Positions 25,641 through 34,914 of a DNA stretch of 54,839 nucleotides are shown here, piece after piece (position 1 is the stretch's first letter; each line of letters opens with the position of its first letter). Position numbers and translations under genes: made by a program. This DNA is from an uncultured Clostridium sp. (GTDB lineage: Bacteria > Bacillota > Clostridia > Clostridiales > Clostridiaceae). The notes beneath the pieces were generated by a model. The model had not been told where the DNA came from, did no database searches, and saw nothing but the letters and a program-made list of their open reading frames with translations. The DNA lies in assembly GCF_934754915.1 (NCBI RefSeq), contig NZ_CAKVKB010000009.1, positions 1 to 54,839 on the forward strand, written 5' to 3'.

Positions 25641-26888
25641 ATGGAATTATCAATGTTTTTGTATACAAATATACTAAATCGTAAGGTATATGATGAATTT
25701 GGAGATGTACTTGGATCATTAAAAGATATTTATGTAACTACAGAAGAAGGATATCCACGTATAATTGGGTATAAATTAAAAAAAGATGGAGTTACATTTC
25801 ATTATGAATTCAGATCTATAAAATTTACAGAAAATGATGGAAAAATTAAAATTAAAACAAGAGGCAGCAAAGAAATACTTCCAATGAGGTATAGTTATCT
25901 TTTATCAGAGAATCTTCTTGATAAAAAAATAGTTGATATTAATGGAAAGCAGGTTGTTAGAGTTAATGATCTTAGGATAGCTAAGCTTGCAGGAGAATTT
26001 AGAGTAATTGCAGTTGAAGTGGGACCTTTTGCAAGATATAGAAGACTGAAGATATCAGGATTAATGAAAATTATATATAAAATTAGAGGAAAGTCTATAG
26101 AAGATACTGTATTAAGATGGGATGATGTAGAATCACTTGAAATGGTGAACAACAATTTACAGTTATCTGTACCATATAAAAAACTCTCAAAACTTCATCC
26201 AGCTGATTTAGCAGATATACTTGAAAATCTTGATACAAATTCAAGAAAGCAGGTTTTAGAATCTCTAGATGAGGATTTAGCAGCTGATACTCTTGAAGAA
26301 ATTGATTCTGAATATAAAGGTGCTATAATTAAGGAATTATCAGACAGTAAAGCTGTAGAAGTTCTTGAAAATATGCCAAGTGATGAAATTGCAGATTTGC
26401 TTGATGACCTTGATGAAGAAGAAAGAGAAAAGATATTGGTAAATTTAGAAAGAGAAGATGCAGAGGAAGTTAAAGAACTTTTGAAATATGAAGATGAAAC
26501 AGTAGGAAGTATCATGAGCAAGGAATTTATTTCTGTTCATCTTAATATAACTATAGGTGATACAATTGATATTTTAAGAGAAATGAAACCAGATGAAGAA
26601 GTTATGTATTATATATATATAACAAATGAAGAGGAACATATTGAGGGCGTTTTACCATTAAAAGATTTAATTTTATATTCTCCAGAAGTGAAGATAAAAG
26701 AAGTAATGGATAAAACAGTATCAAGAGTAAAGCACGATGATGAGATAAATAAAGTAATAGAAAAAGCAGCAAAATATGATTTATTGTCTGTACCTGTAAT
26801 AGATGAAAATGAAAAACTTGTAGGGATAGTAATAATACATGATATAATAGATGAGTTTTTATATCCTTTATGGAAAAAGAAAAATTAG
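25641..26888 (+). CDS. Cytosolic PRC-barrel/MgtE-N/CBS protein without channel domain
   Basis: 415 residues, all soluble. In order: a PRC-barrel-like region (about 5-75), a second one (about 80-170), an MgtE N-terminal superhelical domain (about 180-290; LHPADLADILENL, LDEEEREKILVNL) and a CBS pair (about 292-410; VGSIMSKEFISVH, GVLPLKDLIL, VIHDIIDEFL). In MgtE the N and CBS domains sense cytosolic Mg2+ and gate a membrane pore, which is absent here. In clostridia such proteins often accompany an NRAMP-type transporter; none is next to it. I infer a divalent-cation-responsive regulator. The TTG or upstream codons are not needed: ATG follows AGGAGG. Confidence 0.82.
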   Translation: MELSMFLYTNILNRKVYDEFGDVLGSLKDIYVTTEEGYPRIIGYKLKKDGVTFHYEFRSIKFTENDGKIKIKTRGSKEILPMRYSYLLSENLLDKKIVDINGKQVVRVNDLRIAKLAGEFRVIAVEVGPFARYRRLKISGLMKIIYKIRGKSIEDTVLRWDDVESLEMVNNNLQLSVPYKKLSKLHPADLADILENLDTNSRKQVLESLDEDLAADTLEEIDSEYKGAIIKELSDSKAVEVLENMPSDEIADLLDDLDEEEREKILVNLEREDAEEVKELLKYEDETVGSIMSKEFISVHLNITIGDTIDILREMKPDEEVMYYIYITNEEEHIEGVLPLKDLILYSPEVKIKEVMDKTVSRVKHDDEINKVIEKAAKYDLLSVPVIDENEKLVGIVIIHDIIDEFLYPLWKKKN

Positions 26889-26900
26889 AAATAGTAATCA

Positions 26901-26945
26901 GTCAGCACTTTTGGGAAAATTTAAAAAAGGTGTTGACTTTTTTAT
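26901..26945 (+). terminator. Terminator overlapping the T-box promoter
   Basis: GTCAGCACTTTT pairs with AAAGGTGTTGAC and runs into TTTTTTA. The 3' arm contains the -35 hexamer of the next promoter. Confidence 0.55.
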
Positions 26946-26960
26946 GTTTTGGCATATAAT
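26933..26960 (+). promoter_or_regulatory. Sigma-A promoter of the cysK T-box transcript
   Basis: TTGACT, 16-base spacer, TATAAT. It lies directly upstream of the T-box leader. Confidence 0.75.
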
Positions 26961-26967
26961 AAAAATA

Positions 26968-27255
26968 TAAAGTTTATCAAAACACTCAGAATTAAAAAAC
27001 TATGAAAAAGGAAAGTAACATAGTGGAATGTTGACAGAGAGGAAAGGATGCTGAAAACTTTCTAACAGGAATTTATGTGAAGTGCCCTTTGGAGTTGAAA
27101 TCTGAAAGATAGTAAGATTCTCCGGGTTCACCCGTTATAGTGATAGGTATATTTTGTGCTAAATTTGAGGTGGGATTTTTATTTATCCAATTAGAGTGGA
27201 ACCGCGAAGTAACTTCGTCTCTATAAATGATTATAGAAGATGGGGTTTTTTTATT
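26968..27255 (+). ncRNA. T-box leader specific for tRNA-Cys
   Basis: The conserved T-box sequence TGGAACCGCG is at 27197-27206 and the AGAGA/GGATGCTGAAA elements of stem I at about 27038-27056. In the specifier loop, GAAG is followed by TGC (27083-27085) and then CCTTTGGAG, the usual context, so uncharged tRNA-Cys is sensed. A terminator hairpin (about 27210-27250, TTTTTTT tail) competes with the antiterminator. It should switch on cysK-cysE when cysteine is short. After its end I see nothing until the cysK ribosome site. Confidence 0.9.
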
Positions 27256-27436
27256 ATATAAAATTAAATTGCTAGTGCACGAGTGATTTAAACATAATGA
27301 AATACACTGATGGATTAATAAGATAACATGAAATATAAATGAATTAGCATAAAATATTATTAATAGATTAAATAATAAAGGTACATTAACTTAGATTAAT
27401 AAAAAAGAATTAATATATTTTAGGAGGACAAGTATT

Positions 27437-28348
27437 ATGATTTATAATGGAGTATTAGAATTAGTAGGAAAGACACCAATATTAAAGGTGAATAATTTTA
27501 TTAAGGAAGAAAATATTGCAGATGTTTATGTAAAATTAGAAAAGTTCAATCCAGGTGGAAGTGTTAAGGATAGAGCGGCATTAGGAATGATTGAAAAAGC
27601 TGAAAAAGAAGGATTATTAAAAGAAGGATCAGTAATAGTTGAACCAACAAGTGGTAATACTGGAATAGCTTTAGCTCTTATTGGAGGTTTAAAAGGATAT
27701 AAGGTAATAATTGTAATGCCTGAAACAATGAGTAAAGAAAGAAGAGATTTAATAAAGGCTTATGGAGCTGAACTTGTATTAACTGAAGGTGCAAAAGGTA
27801 TGAAAGGAGCAATAGAAAAAGCTTTAGAAATAGGAAGTGGAGATGGATATTTTATTCCACAACAATTCGAAAATTTAGCTAATCCAGAAAAACACTATGA
27901 AACAACAGCTGAAGAAATATATGCTGATATTCCTGACTTAGATGCATTTGTTGCAGGTGTTGGAACAGGTGGAACTGTTATAGGTATTTCAAAGAATTTA
28001 AAGAAAAAGAATCCTAATATTAAAGCAATAGCTGTTGAACCAGCAGGATCACCAGTTTTAAGTGGAGGAAATCCAGGAGGTCATAAGATTCAAGGTATAG
28101 GTGCAGGTTTTGTACCAAGTATTTATGAGAAGGATTTTGTAGATGAAGTAATCCAAGTTAAAGATGAAGATGCATTCAAAACTGCAAAAGGATTTGCTCA
28201 AAAAGAAGGAGTACTTATTGGTATATCAGCAGGGGCAGCAATTCATGCAGCTATAGAAACAGCAAGAAAATTAGGAAAAGGCAAAAAGGTACTAGCAATA
28301 GCTCCAGATGGAGGAGAAAAATATATATCAATGGGACTTTTTGATTAA
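27437..28348 (+). CDS. cysK: Cysteine synthase A (O-acetylserine sulfhydrylase)
   Basis: 303 residues. PLP enzyme that makes cysteine from O-acetylserine and sulfide in the cytoplasm. The PLP lysine is in NPGGSVKDRAA (near residue 43), the phosphate-binding and substrate loop is PTSGNTGIALA, and the glycine loop GVGTGGTVIG and C-terminal SAGAAIHAAIE are present. AGGAGGA precedes the ATG. It is first in an operon controlled by the tRNA-Cys T-box and is followed by cysE, with which it can form the cysteine synthase complex. Confidence 0.95.
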   Translation: MIYNGVLELVGKTPILKVNNFIKEENIADVYVKLEKFNPGGSVKDRAALGMIEKAEKEGLLKEGSVIVEPTSGNTGIALALIGGLKGYKVIIVMPETMSKERRDLIKAYGAELVLTEGAKGMKGAIEKALEIGSGDGYFIPQQFENLANPEKHYETTAEEIYADIPDLDAFVAGVGTGGTVIGISKNLKKKNPNIKAIAVEPAGSPVLSGGNPGGHKIQGIGAGFVPSIYEKDFVDEVIQVKDEDAFKTAKGFAQKEGVLIGISAGAAIHAAIETARKLGKGKKVLAIAPDGGEKYISMGLFD

Positions 28349-28401
28349 TTCTGCTGATAATCAATTGAAATTATACTGAATAAAAAAGGAGAAGAAGAGC
28401 T

Positions 28402-28992
28402 GTGTTTAAAATGTTAAATTATAGTCTTGAAAGAGTTTTAAAGGAAGATCCAGCAGCTAAGAGTAAAATAGAAGTATTATTATTATATCCATGTATTCAT
28501 GCTTTGATATCATATAGAATAGCACATTTTTTCTATAAGCATAAAAGGTTTTTTATAGCACGTTTAATTTCTCAGTTATCAAGATTTTTTACAGGTATAG
28601 AAATTCATCCAGGAGCAACAATAGGTAAAGGTCTTTTTATTGATCATGGAATGGGTGTTGTAATTGGTGAAACAGCTGAAGTAGGTGATAATGTAACAAT
28701 ATATCATGGAGTTACTTTAGGTGGTACAGGAAAGCATAAAGGAAAAAGGCATCCTACTATTGGTAATAATGTTTTAATTGGAACTGGTGCAAAAGTATTG
28801 GGACCTATTATAGTTGGTGATAATGCAAAGATTGGAGCTAATTCAGTTGTTCTTCATAATGTGCCTGAAGGAGCTACAGCAGTTGGTTTAAGAGCTAAAA
28901 ATATATTAAAAAATAAGGCAAAATCATGTATAATAGAGATAAAAGATTTACAGGGGCGCAAAAAGAAAATTTATAATGATATGATAATATAG
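28402..28992 (+). CDS. cysE: Serine O-acetyltransferase
   Basis: 196 residues. Makes O-acetylserine from serine and acetyl-CoA, the first step of cysteine synthesis. The C-terminal two thirds is a left-handed beta helix of hexapeptide repeats with the catalytic HPGATIGKGLFIDHGMG and IYHGVTLGGTGK segments. It is shorter than the E. coli enzyme, as is usual in clostridia. GTG is preferred as the start because AGGAG is 10 bases upstream and the N-terminal MFK fits the family. Same operon as cysK. Confidence 0.93.
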   Translation: MFKMLNYSLERVLKEDPAAKSKIEVLLLYPCIHALISYRIAHFFYKHKRFFIARLISQLSRFFTGIEIHPGATIGKGLFIDHGMGVVIGETAEVGDNVTIYHGVTLGGTGKHKGKRHPTIGNNVLIGTGAKVLGPIIVGDNAKIGANSVVLHNVPEGATAVGLRAKNILKNKAKSCIIEIKDLQGRKKKIYNDMII

Positions 28993-29002
28993 AGGATACA
29001 GC

Positions 29003-30040
29003 ATGGGAGTAAAAGAAGAAATAATAAACTATTGTTTTTCTTTAGGTATAAATTCAGTAGGTTTCATTAAATGTAGAAAATTCAATGAATTGAAGACATT
29101 TTTAGAAAAGCGGAAATTTTCAAATTTACAAAATGAATTTGAAGAAGATAATATAGAATTAAGAATAAATTCAAAAGAATGGTTTAAAGAGGGGAAAACT
29201 ATAATTTCTATAGCTTTCCCTTATATTTTTTTAGATGAGAAAATGAAGATAAAAGATCAAAATGAAAGTGGATTTTCAGTTTATACACATGGACTTGATT
29301 ATCATTTTGTAGTTAATAAATATTTAAATGAAATAGGAAGGATAATTGAGAAAAATGGAGGAAAGTATAAAACTTTTGTTGACAGTAATACTCTTCCTGA
29401 AAGATATTTGGCATATATATCAGGAGTTGGTTTTATAGGAAAGAATAATCTTATAATTACACCTGAATATGGTTCATATGTATTTTTAGGTGAAATAGTA
29501 ACTGATTTGGAAATATATGAAGAGGACAAGAGAAGTTTTGATGAAATTAATTTATTTAAAGAGTGTGGAAAGTGTGATATATGTTATAGTAAATGTCCAA
29601 CTAAGTCAATAAATAATTCAAGGAAAAACTGCAATATATGTCTTTCTTACATTACACAGAAAAAAGACTTAACAGATTGGGAAATGGGGAAGCTTGGAGG
29701 AAGAATATTTGGATGTGATACATGTCAATATAGCTGTCCATATAATTTACAAGTAAAAAATTCAAAAATACAAGAATTTAAACCATTGGATTTTGTTCAG
29801 AATGTTGATGAAGATTATATCATTAACATAAATAATGGTCAATTTAAAGAAGGATTTAAAAAGATATCGTGTGGCTGGAGAGGAAAAAATATATTAAAAA
29901 GAAATGCATTAATAAGAAAATATCTATTTAAAAAGGAAAGTAATGAAAAAATTGAAGATATAGCTTTTGAATCTCCATATCTAAATGGTTATTTAAATAG
30001 AATAATTGAAAAAAGCTATGATAAAGATAATGAATCATAA
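29003..30040 (+). CDS. queG: Epoxyqueuosine reductase QueG
   Basis: 345 residues. Cobalamin-dependent enzyme that reduces epoxyqueuosine to queuosine in tRNA. The N-terminal domain has LPERYLAYISGVGFIGKNN, and the C-terminal part has two ferredoxin-type 4Fe-4S motifs (CGKCDICYSKCP and CDTCQYSCP, with an extra NCNIC). The family is usually about 310-390 residues. It starts 10 bases after cysE and is probably in the same transcript, though functionally unrelated. Distinction from related reductive-dehalogenase-like ferredoxins rests on the central motif, which fits well. Confidence 0.88.
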   Translation: MGVKEEIINYCFSLGINSVGFIKCRKFNELKTFLEKRKFSNLQNEFEEDNIELRINSKEWFKEGKTIISIAFPYIFLDEKMKIKDQNESGFSVYTHGLDYHFVVNKYLNEIGRIIEKNGGKYKTFVDSNTLPERYLAYISGVGFIGKNNLIITPEYGSYVFLGEIVTDLEIYEEDKRSFDEINLFKECGKCDICYSKCPTKSINNSRKNCNICLSYITQKKDLTDWEMGKLGGRIFGCDTCQYSCPYNLQVKNSKIQEFKPLDFVQNVDEDYIININNGQFKEGFKKISCGWRGKNILKRNALIRKYLFKKESNEKIEDIAFESPYLNGYLNRIIEKSYDKDNES

Positions 30041-30106
30041 AATTGCAAGGCTGTAGAAAAAAATATATAATAGATAGGGATTTATTATAAAATGGGGGGA
30101 ATGAGA

Positions 30107-30811
30107 ATGCTATCACCAGTAACTGTTAAGATTATAAATATGCTTCCAGAAAGTATTTTTGTAAGTATAGCAAAAAAAATTGCTAATGGATATTTAAAAA
30201 AATATGCTAATTTAACGGTAAATGGTTTGGAAAAAATTGATAAGGTGAAAAAACCTAGAATTTTTGTATGCAATCATTTAAGCAATTCTGATGGAATAGT
30301 TTTAAATAAAATACTTAAAGAAAAAAGTGATCCATATTTCATTGCTGGAATAAAATTAACAAATGATCCAATAACAAATATAGGAACTAAGATAGTTAAG
30401 AATATAGCGATAAAGCCAAATTCAGCAGATAAAGATGCTATAACAAAAGTTGTTAAAGCATTGAAAGGCGGAGATGATATTCTTATATTTCCAGAAGGAA
30501 CTAGGAGCAGAACTGGAGCTATGATTGAAGGAAAAAAAGGAATATTATTATTTGCAAAATTATCAAAAGCAGAAATAATACCAATAGGAATGTCTGGTAC
30601 TGATAAACTTCTTCCAATAAGCAAGGATGGAAATATGGGAGGAGAAAAATGGCATAAAGCTGATGTTACTGTTAATATAGGAGATAAAATTGAATTTCCT
30701 AAAAAAGAAAAAGATGAAGACAAACATGAATATGATGATAGATGCATGGATATACTAATGAGAAGCATAGCTGCACTTTTACCTGAACATTACAGAGGTG
30801 TATATAAGTAA
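30107..30811 (+). CDS. plsC: 1-acyl-sn-glycerol-3-phosphate acyltransferase (PlsC family)
   Basis: About 234 residues. Transfers a second acyl chain to lysophosphatidic acid. The catalytic HX4D box is CNHLSNSDG, and the glycerol-phosphate-binding block is FPEGTRSRTG. A hydrophobic N-terminal part may hold it at the membrane. The start chosen follows GGGGGGA by 6 bases; two earlier in-frame ATGs overlap that site. It is followed closely by nth, whose ribosome site begins at the stop. Confidence 0.85.
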   Translation: MLSPVTVKIINMLPESIFVSIAKKIANGYLKKYANLTVNGLEKIDKVKKPRIFVCNHLSNSDGIVLNKILKEKSDPYFIAGIKLTNDPITNIGTKIVKNIAIKPNSADKDAITKVVKALKGGDDILIFPEGTRSRTGAMIEGKKGILLFAKLSKAEIIPIGMSGTDKLLPISKDGNMGGEKWHKADVTVNIGDKIEFPKKEKDEDKHEYDDRCMDILMRSIAALLPEHYRGVYK

Positions 30812-30824
30812 GGAGAATGTAAAA

Positions 30825-31445
30825 ATGAAAGCAAGGACAAAGAAAATTGTAGAGATTTTAAAAGAAACTTATCCGGATGCAAAATGTGAATTGAATTACA
30901 AAACACCATTTCAATTGCTTGTAGCAACTATATTATCAGCTCAGACAACTGATAAAAAAGTTAATGAAGTAACTGATACGTTGTTTAAAGATTATCCTGA
31001 TTTAGATGCATTTCTTGAAATTACTAATGATGAACTTGAAGAAAGAATAAAGCAGATTGGATTATATAGAAACAAATCAAAAAATCTTATTCTTATGTTC
31101 AGACAATTAAAAGAGAATTTTAATGGAGAAGTTCCTAAGACTATGGAGGGCATAACTTCTTTAGCTGGTGCAGGAAGAAAGACAGCTAATGTTGTATTAT
31201 CAAATGTTTTTGGAGTTCCATCAATAGCGGTAGATACACATGTATTTCGAGTATCGAATCGTCTTGGACTTGCAAATAGTGATAATGTTCTTGAAGTTGA
31301 AAAACAGCTTCAAAAAGAACTGCCTAAGAAAGAATGGACATTAATGCATCATCTTCTTATTTTTCATGGAAGAAGATGCTGTACAGCAAGAAATCCTAAA
31401 TGTGAAGAATGTCCTCTGAGTCATATATGTAAATATGAAAAATAA
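30825..31445 (+). CDS. nth: Endonuclease III
   Basis: 206 residues. DNA glycosylase/AP lyase that removes oxidised pyrimidines. The helix-hairpin-helix has the catalytic Lys in LAGAGRKTANVV, and the catalytic Asp is in AVDTHVFRV. The C-terminal 4Fe-4S motif is complete (C-x6-C-x2-C-x5-C, from CTARNPKC). AAGGAG lies 9 bases before the ATG; an earlier frame start lies inside plsC and lacks a site. Terminator follows. Confidence 0.94.
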   Translation: MKARTKKIVEILKETYPDAKCELNYKTPFQLLVATILSAQTTDKKVNEVTDTLFKDYPDLDAFLEITNDELEERIKQIGLYRNKSKNLILMFRQLKENFNGEVPKTMEGITSLAGAGRKTANVVLSNVFGVPSIAVDTHVFRVSNRLGLANSDNVLEVEKQLQKELPKKEWTLMHHLLIFHGRRCCTARNPKCEECPLSHICKYEK

Positions 31446-31453
31446 AATTAATT

Positions 31454-31495
31454 GAACCACTTTTGAGTAAAAATTATTATATGGTGGTTCTTTTA
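31454..31495 (+). terminator. Intrinsic terminator after nth
   Basis: GAACCAC pairs with GTGGTTC and is followed by TTTTATTTTT. Confidence 0.7.
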
Positions 31496-31555
31496 TTTTT
31501 TATATTTTTAAACTAAAATAATAAAAGCAGGCAAGTAAAATATTGGAGGTAAAAA

Positions 31556-32461
31556 ATGAAAATTGGAGTTATAATGGGTGGCATTTCATCAGAAAGAGAA
31601 ATATCACTAGATAGTGGTAAATCAATAATTGAAAATATAAATAAAGATAAATACGAAGTTGTATCGATTGTCATAGATAAAAAAGAAGATATAGTAACAA
31701 AAGTTAAAGGAATAGATTTTGCTCTTTTAGCATTACATGGTCAATTTGGAGAAGATGGAACTGTTCAGTCAGTACTTCAGACTTTGGGAATTCCTTATTC
31801 AGGATGTGGTCCATTAAGCAGTGGTATGTGTATGGATAAGGATGTTACAAAATCTATTCTTCAAGCAGCAGGAATAAGAACTGCTCCATGGATAAATTTA
31901 CATCAAAATGATGAAATAAACTATGAAGCAATTAAAAAATTAGGATATCCTGTAGTTGTTAAGCCTACTCATGGTGGTTCAAGTGTTGCAACATTTATAG
32001 TAAAAGAAGAAAAAGAAATAGCAGGTTGTGTAGCAGAAGCATTTAAATGGGATAAGGAAGTAATGATTGAAAAATTCATTAAAGGTGACGAAATTACTTG
32101 CCCAGTTTATGGTGATAAAATGCTTCCTGTAATTGCAATAAAGCCAAAGGCAGAATTCTTTGATTTTGCTTCAAAATATGATGATGGTGGAGCACAGGAA
32201 ATTGTAGTAGAGTTAGATAAGGACTTGAACGAAAAAGTTGAAGAAATGGCTTTAGCTACTTATAAAGCTTTAAAGTGTGAAGTTTATTCAAGAGTAGATA
32301 TGATAGTTACATCTGATGGAACTCCTTATATATTAGAAGTTAATACTTTACCAGGAATGACAAAGAACAGTCTTATTCCTAAAAGTGCAGCAGCAGTTAA
32401 TATAAGTTTTGATAAACTTATTGATATGATAATAGAAGATTCAATGAAGATTTCAAGATAA
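31556..32461 (+). CDS. ddl: D-alanine-D-alanine ligase
   Basis: 301 residues. ATP-grasp ligase that makes the D-Ala-D-Ala end of peptidoglycan precursors. The start MGGISSEREISLDSG, the ATP-binding loop THGGSSV and the C-terminal EVNTLPGMTKNSL are all canonical. The omega-loop Tyr, equal to Y216 of E. coli DdlB, is kept as Y208 in FFDFASKY, which points to D-Ala rather than D-lactate as second substrate. It is transcribed alone, with terminators on both sides, and a VanRS-like pair follows. Confidence 0.94.
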   Translation: MKIGVIMGGISSEREISLDSGKSIIENINKDKYEVVSIVIDKKEDIVTKVKGIDFALLALHGQFGEDGTVQSVLQTLGIPYSGCGPLSSGMCMDKDVTKSILQAAGIRTAPWINLHQNDEINYEAIKKLGYPVVVKPTHGGSSVATFIVKEEKEIAGCVAEAFKWDKEVMIEKFIKGDEITCPVYGDKMLPVIAIKPKAEFFDFASKYDDGGAQEIVVELDKDLNEKVEEMALATYKALKCEVYSRVDMIVTSDGTPYILEVNTLPGMTKNSLIPKSAAAVNISFDKLIDMIIEDSMKISR

Positions 32462-32474
32462 TAAAATTAGATTT

Positions 32475-32514
32475 ATAAGCTACATTTTATAAAAAAGATG
32501 TAGCTTATTTTTAT
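32475..32514 (+). terminator. Intrinsic terminator after ddl
   Basis: ATAAGCTACA pairs with TGTAGCTTAT, followed by TTTTTATTTT. Confidence 0.75.
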
Positions 32515-32631
32515 TTTAAATAATTGATCCTATTTCAGAAAAACTTAAGGAGTTATAATATTTTTATTAAGGAGTTTAGGCTAAAATAAAAATAAGATTA
32601 AATTCAGTATATGATGAAGGAATGGTGTTTG

Positions 32632-33339
32632 ATGGAAAATGGAAGCATTTTAATTGTTGATGATGAAAAAGAGATAAGAGATCTTGTTGAGATATATTTA
32701 AAAAGTGAAGGATATAATACACTTCAGGCAAGTGATGGAGTTGAAGCTATAAATATAATAAAAGATAATGAAGTAGATCTTGTAATACTTGATGTTATGA
32801 TGCCAAATTTAAATGGTATAGAAACATGCTTGAAAATACGAGAGATGAAGGAAATGCCAATAATAATGCTATCTGCTAAAAGTGAAGATATAGATAAAAT
32901 ATTAGGACTTAATATGGGAGCAGATGATTATATTTCAAAACCCTTTAATCCATTAGAATTAGTAGCAAGAGTAAAATCTCAGCTTAGGAGATTTTATAAA
33001 TTTGGAACAAAACAAGATTTAGAACTTAAAGAGGATGAAAATACTATAATAATTGAAGATCTTACAATAAATCTTGAAACTCATGAAGTTAAAATTGGTG
33101 ATACATTAATAAAGTTAACTCCAACTGAATTTGATATATTAGCACTTCTTGCAAAAAGCAGAGGAAAAGTATTTTCTATAGAAAATATTTATGAAAGTGT
33201 ATGGAATCAGGATTTTATGACTTCTGATAATACAGTTATGGTTCATATACGTAAAATTAGAGAAAAGATAGAATCTGATCCTAGAAATCCAAGGTTTATA
33301 AAGACAGTGTGGGGGGTAGGCTATAAGATTGAAAAATAA
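32632..33339 (+). CDS. OmpR/PhoB-type response regulator
   Basis: 235 residues. Receiver domain with acidic pocket DDE (10-12), phospho-acceptor D54 in LDVMMPN and the conserved Lys in YISKPFNP; a C-terminal winged helix (about 140-235) with RGKVFSIENIYESVW and the end KTVWGVGYKIEK. The nearest family look is VanR-like. The start is set at the second in-frame ATG, since GAAGGA lies upstream of it. The gene overlaps the downstream sensor kinase, so the pair is one unit. The target genes are unknown; wall genes next door are candidates. Confidence 0.9.
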   Translation: MENGSILIVDDEKEIRDLVEIYLKSEGYNTLQASDGVEAINIIKDNEVDLVILDVMMPNLNGIETCLKIREMKEMPIIMLSAKSEDIDKILGLNMGADDYISKPFNPLELVARVKSQLRRFYKFGTKQDLELKEDENTIIIEDLTINLETHEVKIGDTLIKLTPTEFDILALLAKSRGKVFSIENIYESVWNQDFMTSDNTVMVHIRKIREKIESDPRNPRFIKTVWGVGYKIEK

Positions 33340-34834
33340 ATTAAAAAATAAAATGGAGAAAAATATAAATAAGTCCTATCTGAAAATTTTAGATTATATA
33401 GAGCATTTTATTTATATTATAAAAAAGAAAATTGAAAAAAGTATAAGATTTGAACTTATGCTTGTAATAGGAATATGCTTTTTGATATCATTTTTCTTTT
33501 TTAGTTTTACAAATAATTTTTTAAAAAGAGAATATACAGAGCCGCAAATAACATATGATTATGATGCCGTTGAGAGATTAGCAAGTGATCTTGCAGAAGA
33601 GATAGAAAATCAACAAATATTACTTACAGATACAGAAGCAATTTATGAAATATTAGATTCTATTCCACAATCTGATAAATGTTACATTACTGATCTTGAT
33701 GGAAAAGTGCTTTTTAAGACAAGTGGAGTATCAGAAGAAAGTATAGACATATATAGTGCATTAAAAGATGCAATGACAAATTCTAATTATGAGAAAATAG
33801 GAGTAGTTAAAGAAAAGAAATATATAATGCCTCTTAAGATTGGTGATGAACGAGTATATCTTATATATAGCAAAGTTCCAGAAGCAACTATAACATATAC
33901 GACAATAGATAAATCAAATTCATCATTAGCTGTATTTTTAACATGTATTGTATTTATAATTTCATTTGTAGTTATAACCAATAGTAAAATGAAATATTTA
34001 GATGAAATTGCAGTTGGCTTAAAAATTATAGCAAGTGGAAATCTTAATTATAGAATAGAAGAAAGAGGAACAGATGAAATAAAAAACATAGCATATAATA
34101 TAAATTATATGGCTAAAGAAATTGGTGAGAAAATAAATGCTGAAAGAGATGCTGAAAAAACAAAAACAGATTTAATAACTAATGTTTCACATGACTTAAG
34201 AACACCACTGACATCAGTAATGGGATATATGGGGCTTGTAATTCAAAAGAGATATAAAGATGAAAAGGAAATGGATGAGTATTTAAATATTGCCTTTAAT
34301 AAAGCTGAAAGATTAAAGGTACTGATTGATGATTTATTTGAGTATACAAAATACAATAATAATGGAATTAATCTAAATCGAAGTCAGGTTAATTTATCAG
34401 AATTTTTATCACAACTTATTGAAGAGCTTATGCCAATACTTGACGAAAATAATTTAAGTATATTTAAAAAATTCGAGTGTGAAAAAGTATTTGTATCAAT
34501 AGATCCAATAAAGATGCTCAGAGTGTTTGAAAATTTACTTACTAATGCTATTAAATATGCATATAAACCAGGTGAAATAATTATTGGTTTGTATGAAAAA
34601 GATGGCAAGGCTGTTATAGTATTTAGAAATAAAGGAGATCATCTTACAAAAGAAAAAACAGATAAACTTTTTGACAGATTTTATAGAGTAGATGAATCAA
34701 GAAATACAAATACGGGAGGATCTGGTCTTGGGCTTGCAATATCAAAAAATATAGTTGAACTGCATGGAGGAAAAATATGGGCTGATTCTGTTGGAAATAA
34801 TATAAGTTTTTATGTTGAACTTAATAAACAATAG
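33329..34834 (+). CDS. Membrane sensor histidine kinase (VanS-like)
   Basis: About 501 residues. A basic N-terminus, one helix near 43-65, an extracytoplasmic sensor region of about 130 residues, a second helix near 197-216, HAMP, the H-box NVSHDLRTPLTS with H288, and an HATPase domain (NLLTNAIKYA, GGSGLGLAISKNIVELHGG). Autophosphorylates and passes the phosphate to the regulator coded just before. It overlaps that gene by 11 bases if TTG with GGGGGG upstream is used; an ATG at 33353 is the alternative. Signal unknown. Confidence 0.88.
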   Translation: MKNKLKNKMEKNINKSYLKILDYIEHFIYIIKKKIEKSIRFELMLVIGICFLISFFFFSFTNNFLKREYTEPQITYDYDAVERLASDLAEEIENQQILLTDTEAIYEILDSIPQSDKCYITDLDGKVLFKTSGVSEESIDIYSALKDAMTNSNYEKIGVVKEKKYIMPLKIGDERVYLIYSKVPEATITYTTIDKSNSSLAVFLTCIVFIISFVVITNSKMKYLDEIAVGLKIIASGNLNYRIEERGTDEIKNIAYNINYMAKEIGEKINAERDAEKTKTDLITNVSHDLRTPLTSVMGYMGLVIQKRYKDEKEMDEYLNIAFNKAERLKVLIDDLFEYTKYNNNGINLNRSQVNLSEFLSQLIEELMPILDENNLSIFKKFECEKVFVSIDPIKMLRVFENLLTNAIKYAYKPGEIIIGLYEKDGKAVIVFRNKGDHLTKEKTDKLFDRFYRVDESRNTNTGGSGLGLAISKNIVELHGGKIWADSVGNNISFYVELNKQ

Positions 34835-34914
34835 GAATCATTTATAAAAAATAAGGTACTTTTTTTGATTAATATTAATATTTATATTAATGTAGTATTT
34901 TATTTGGAGGACAT

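Noticed and set aside
31556..32461. Ddl as a D-Ala-D-Lac (VanA-like or Leuconostoc-like) ligase, because FFDF replaces YYDY-like residues in the omega loop
   Set aside because: Aligned to E. coli DdlB, the deciding Tyr (Y216) is the last residue of the motif and is kept as Y208; the Phe changes are at neighbouring positions.
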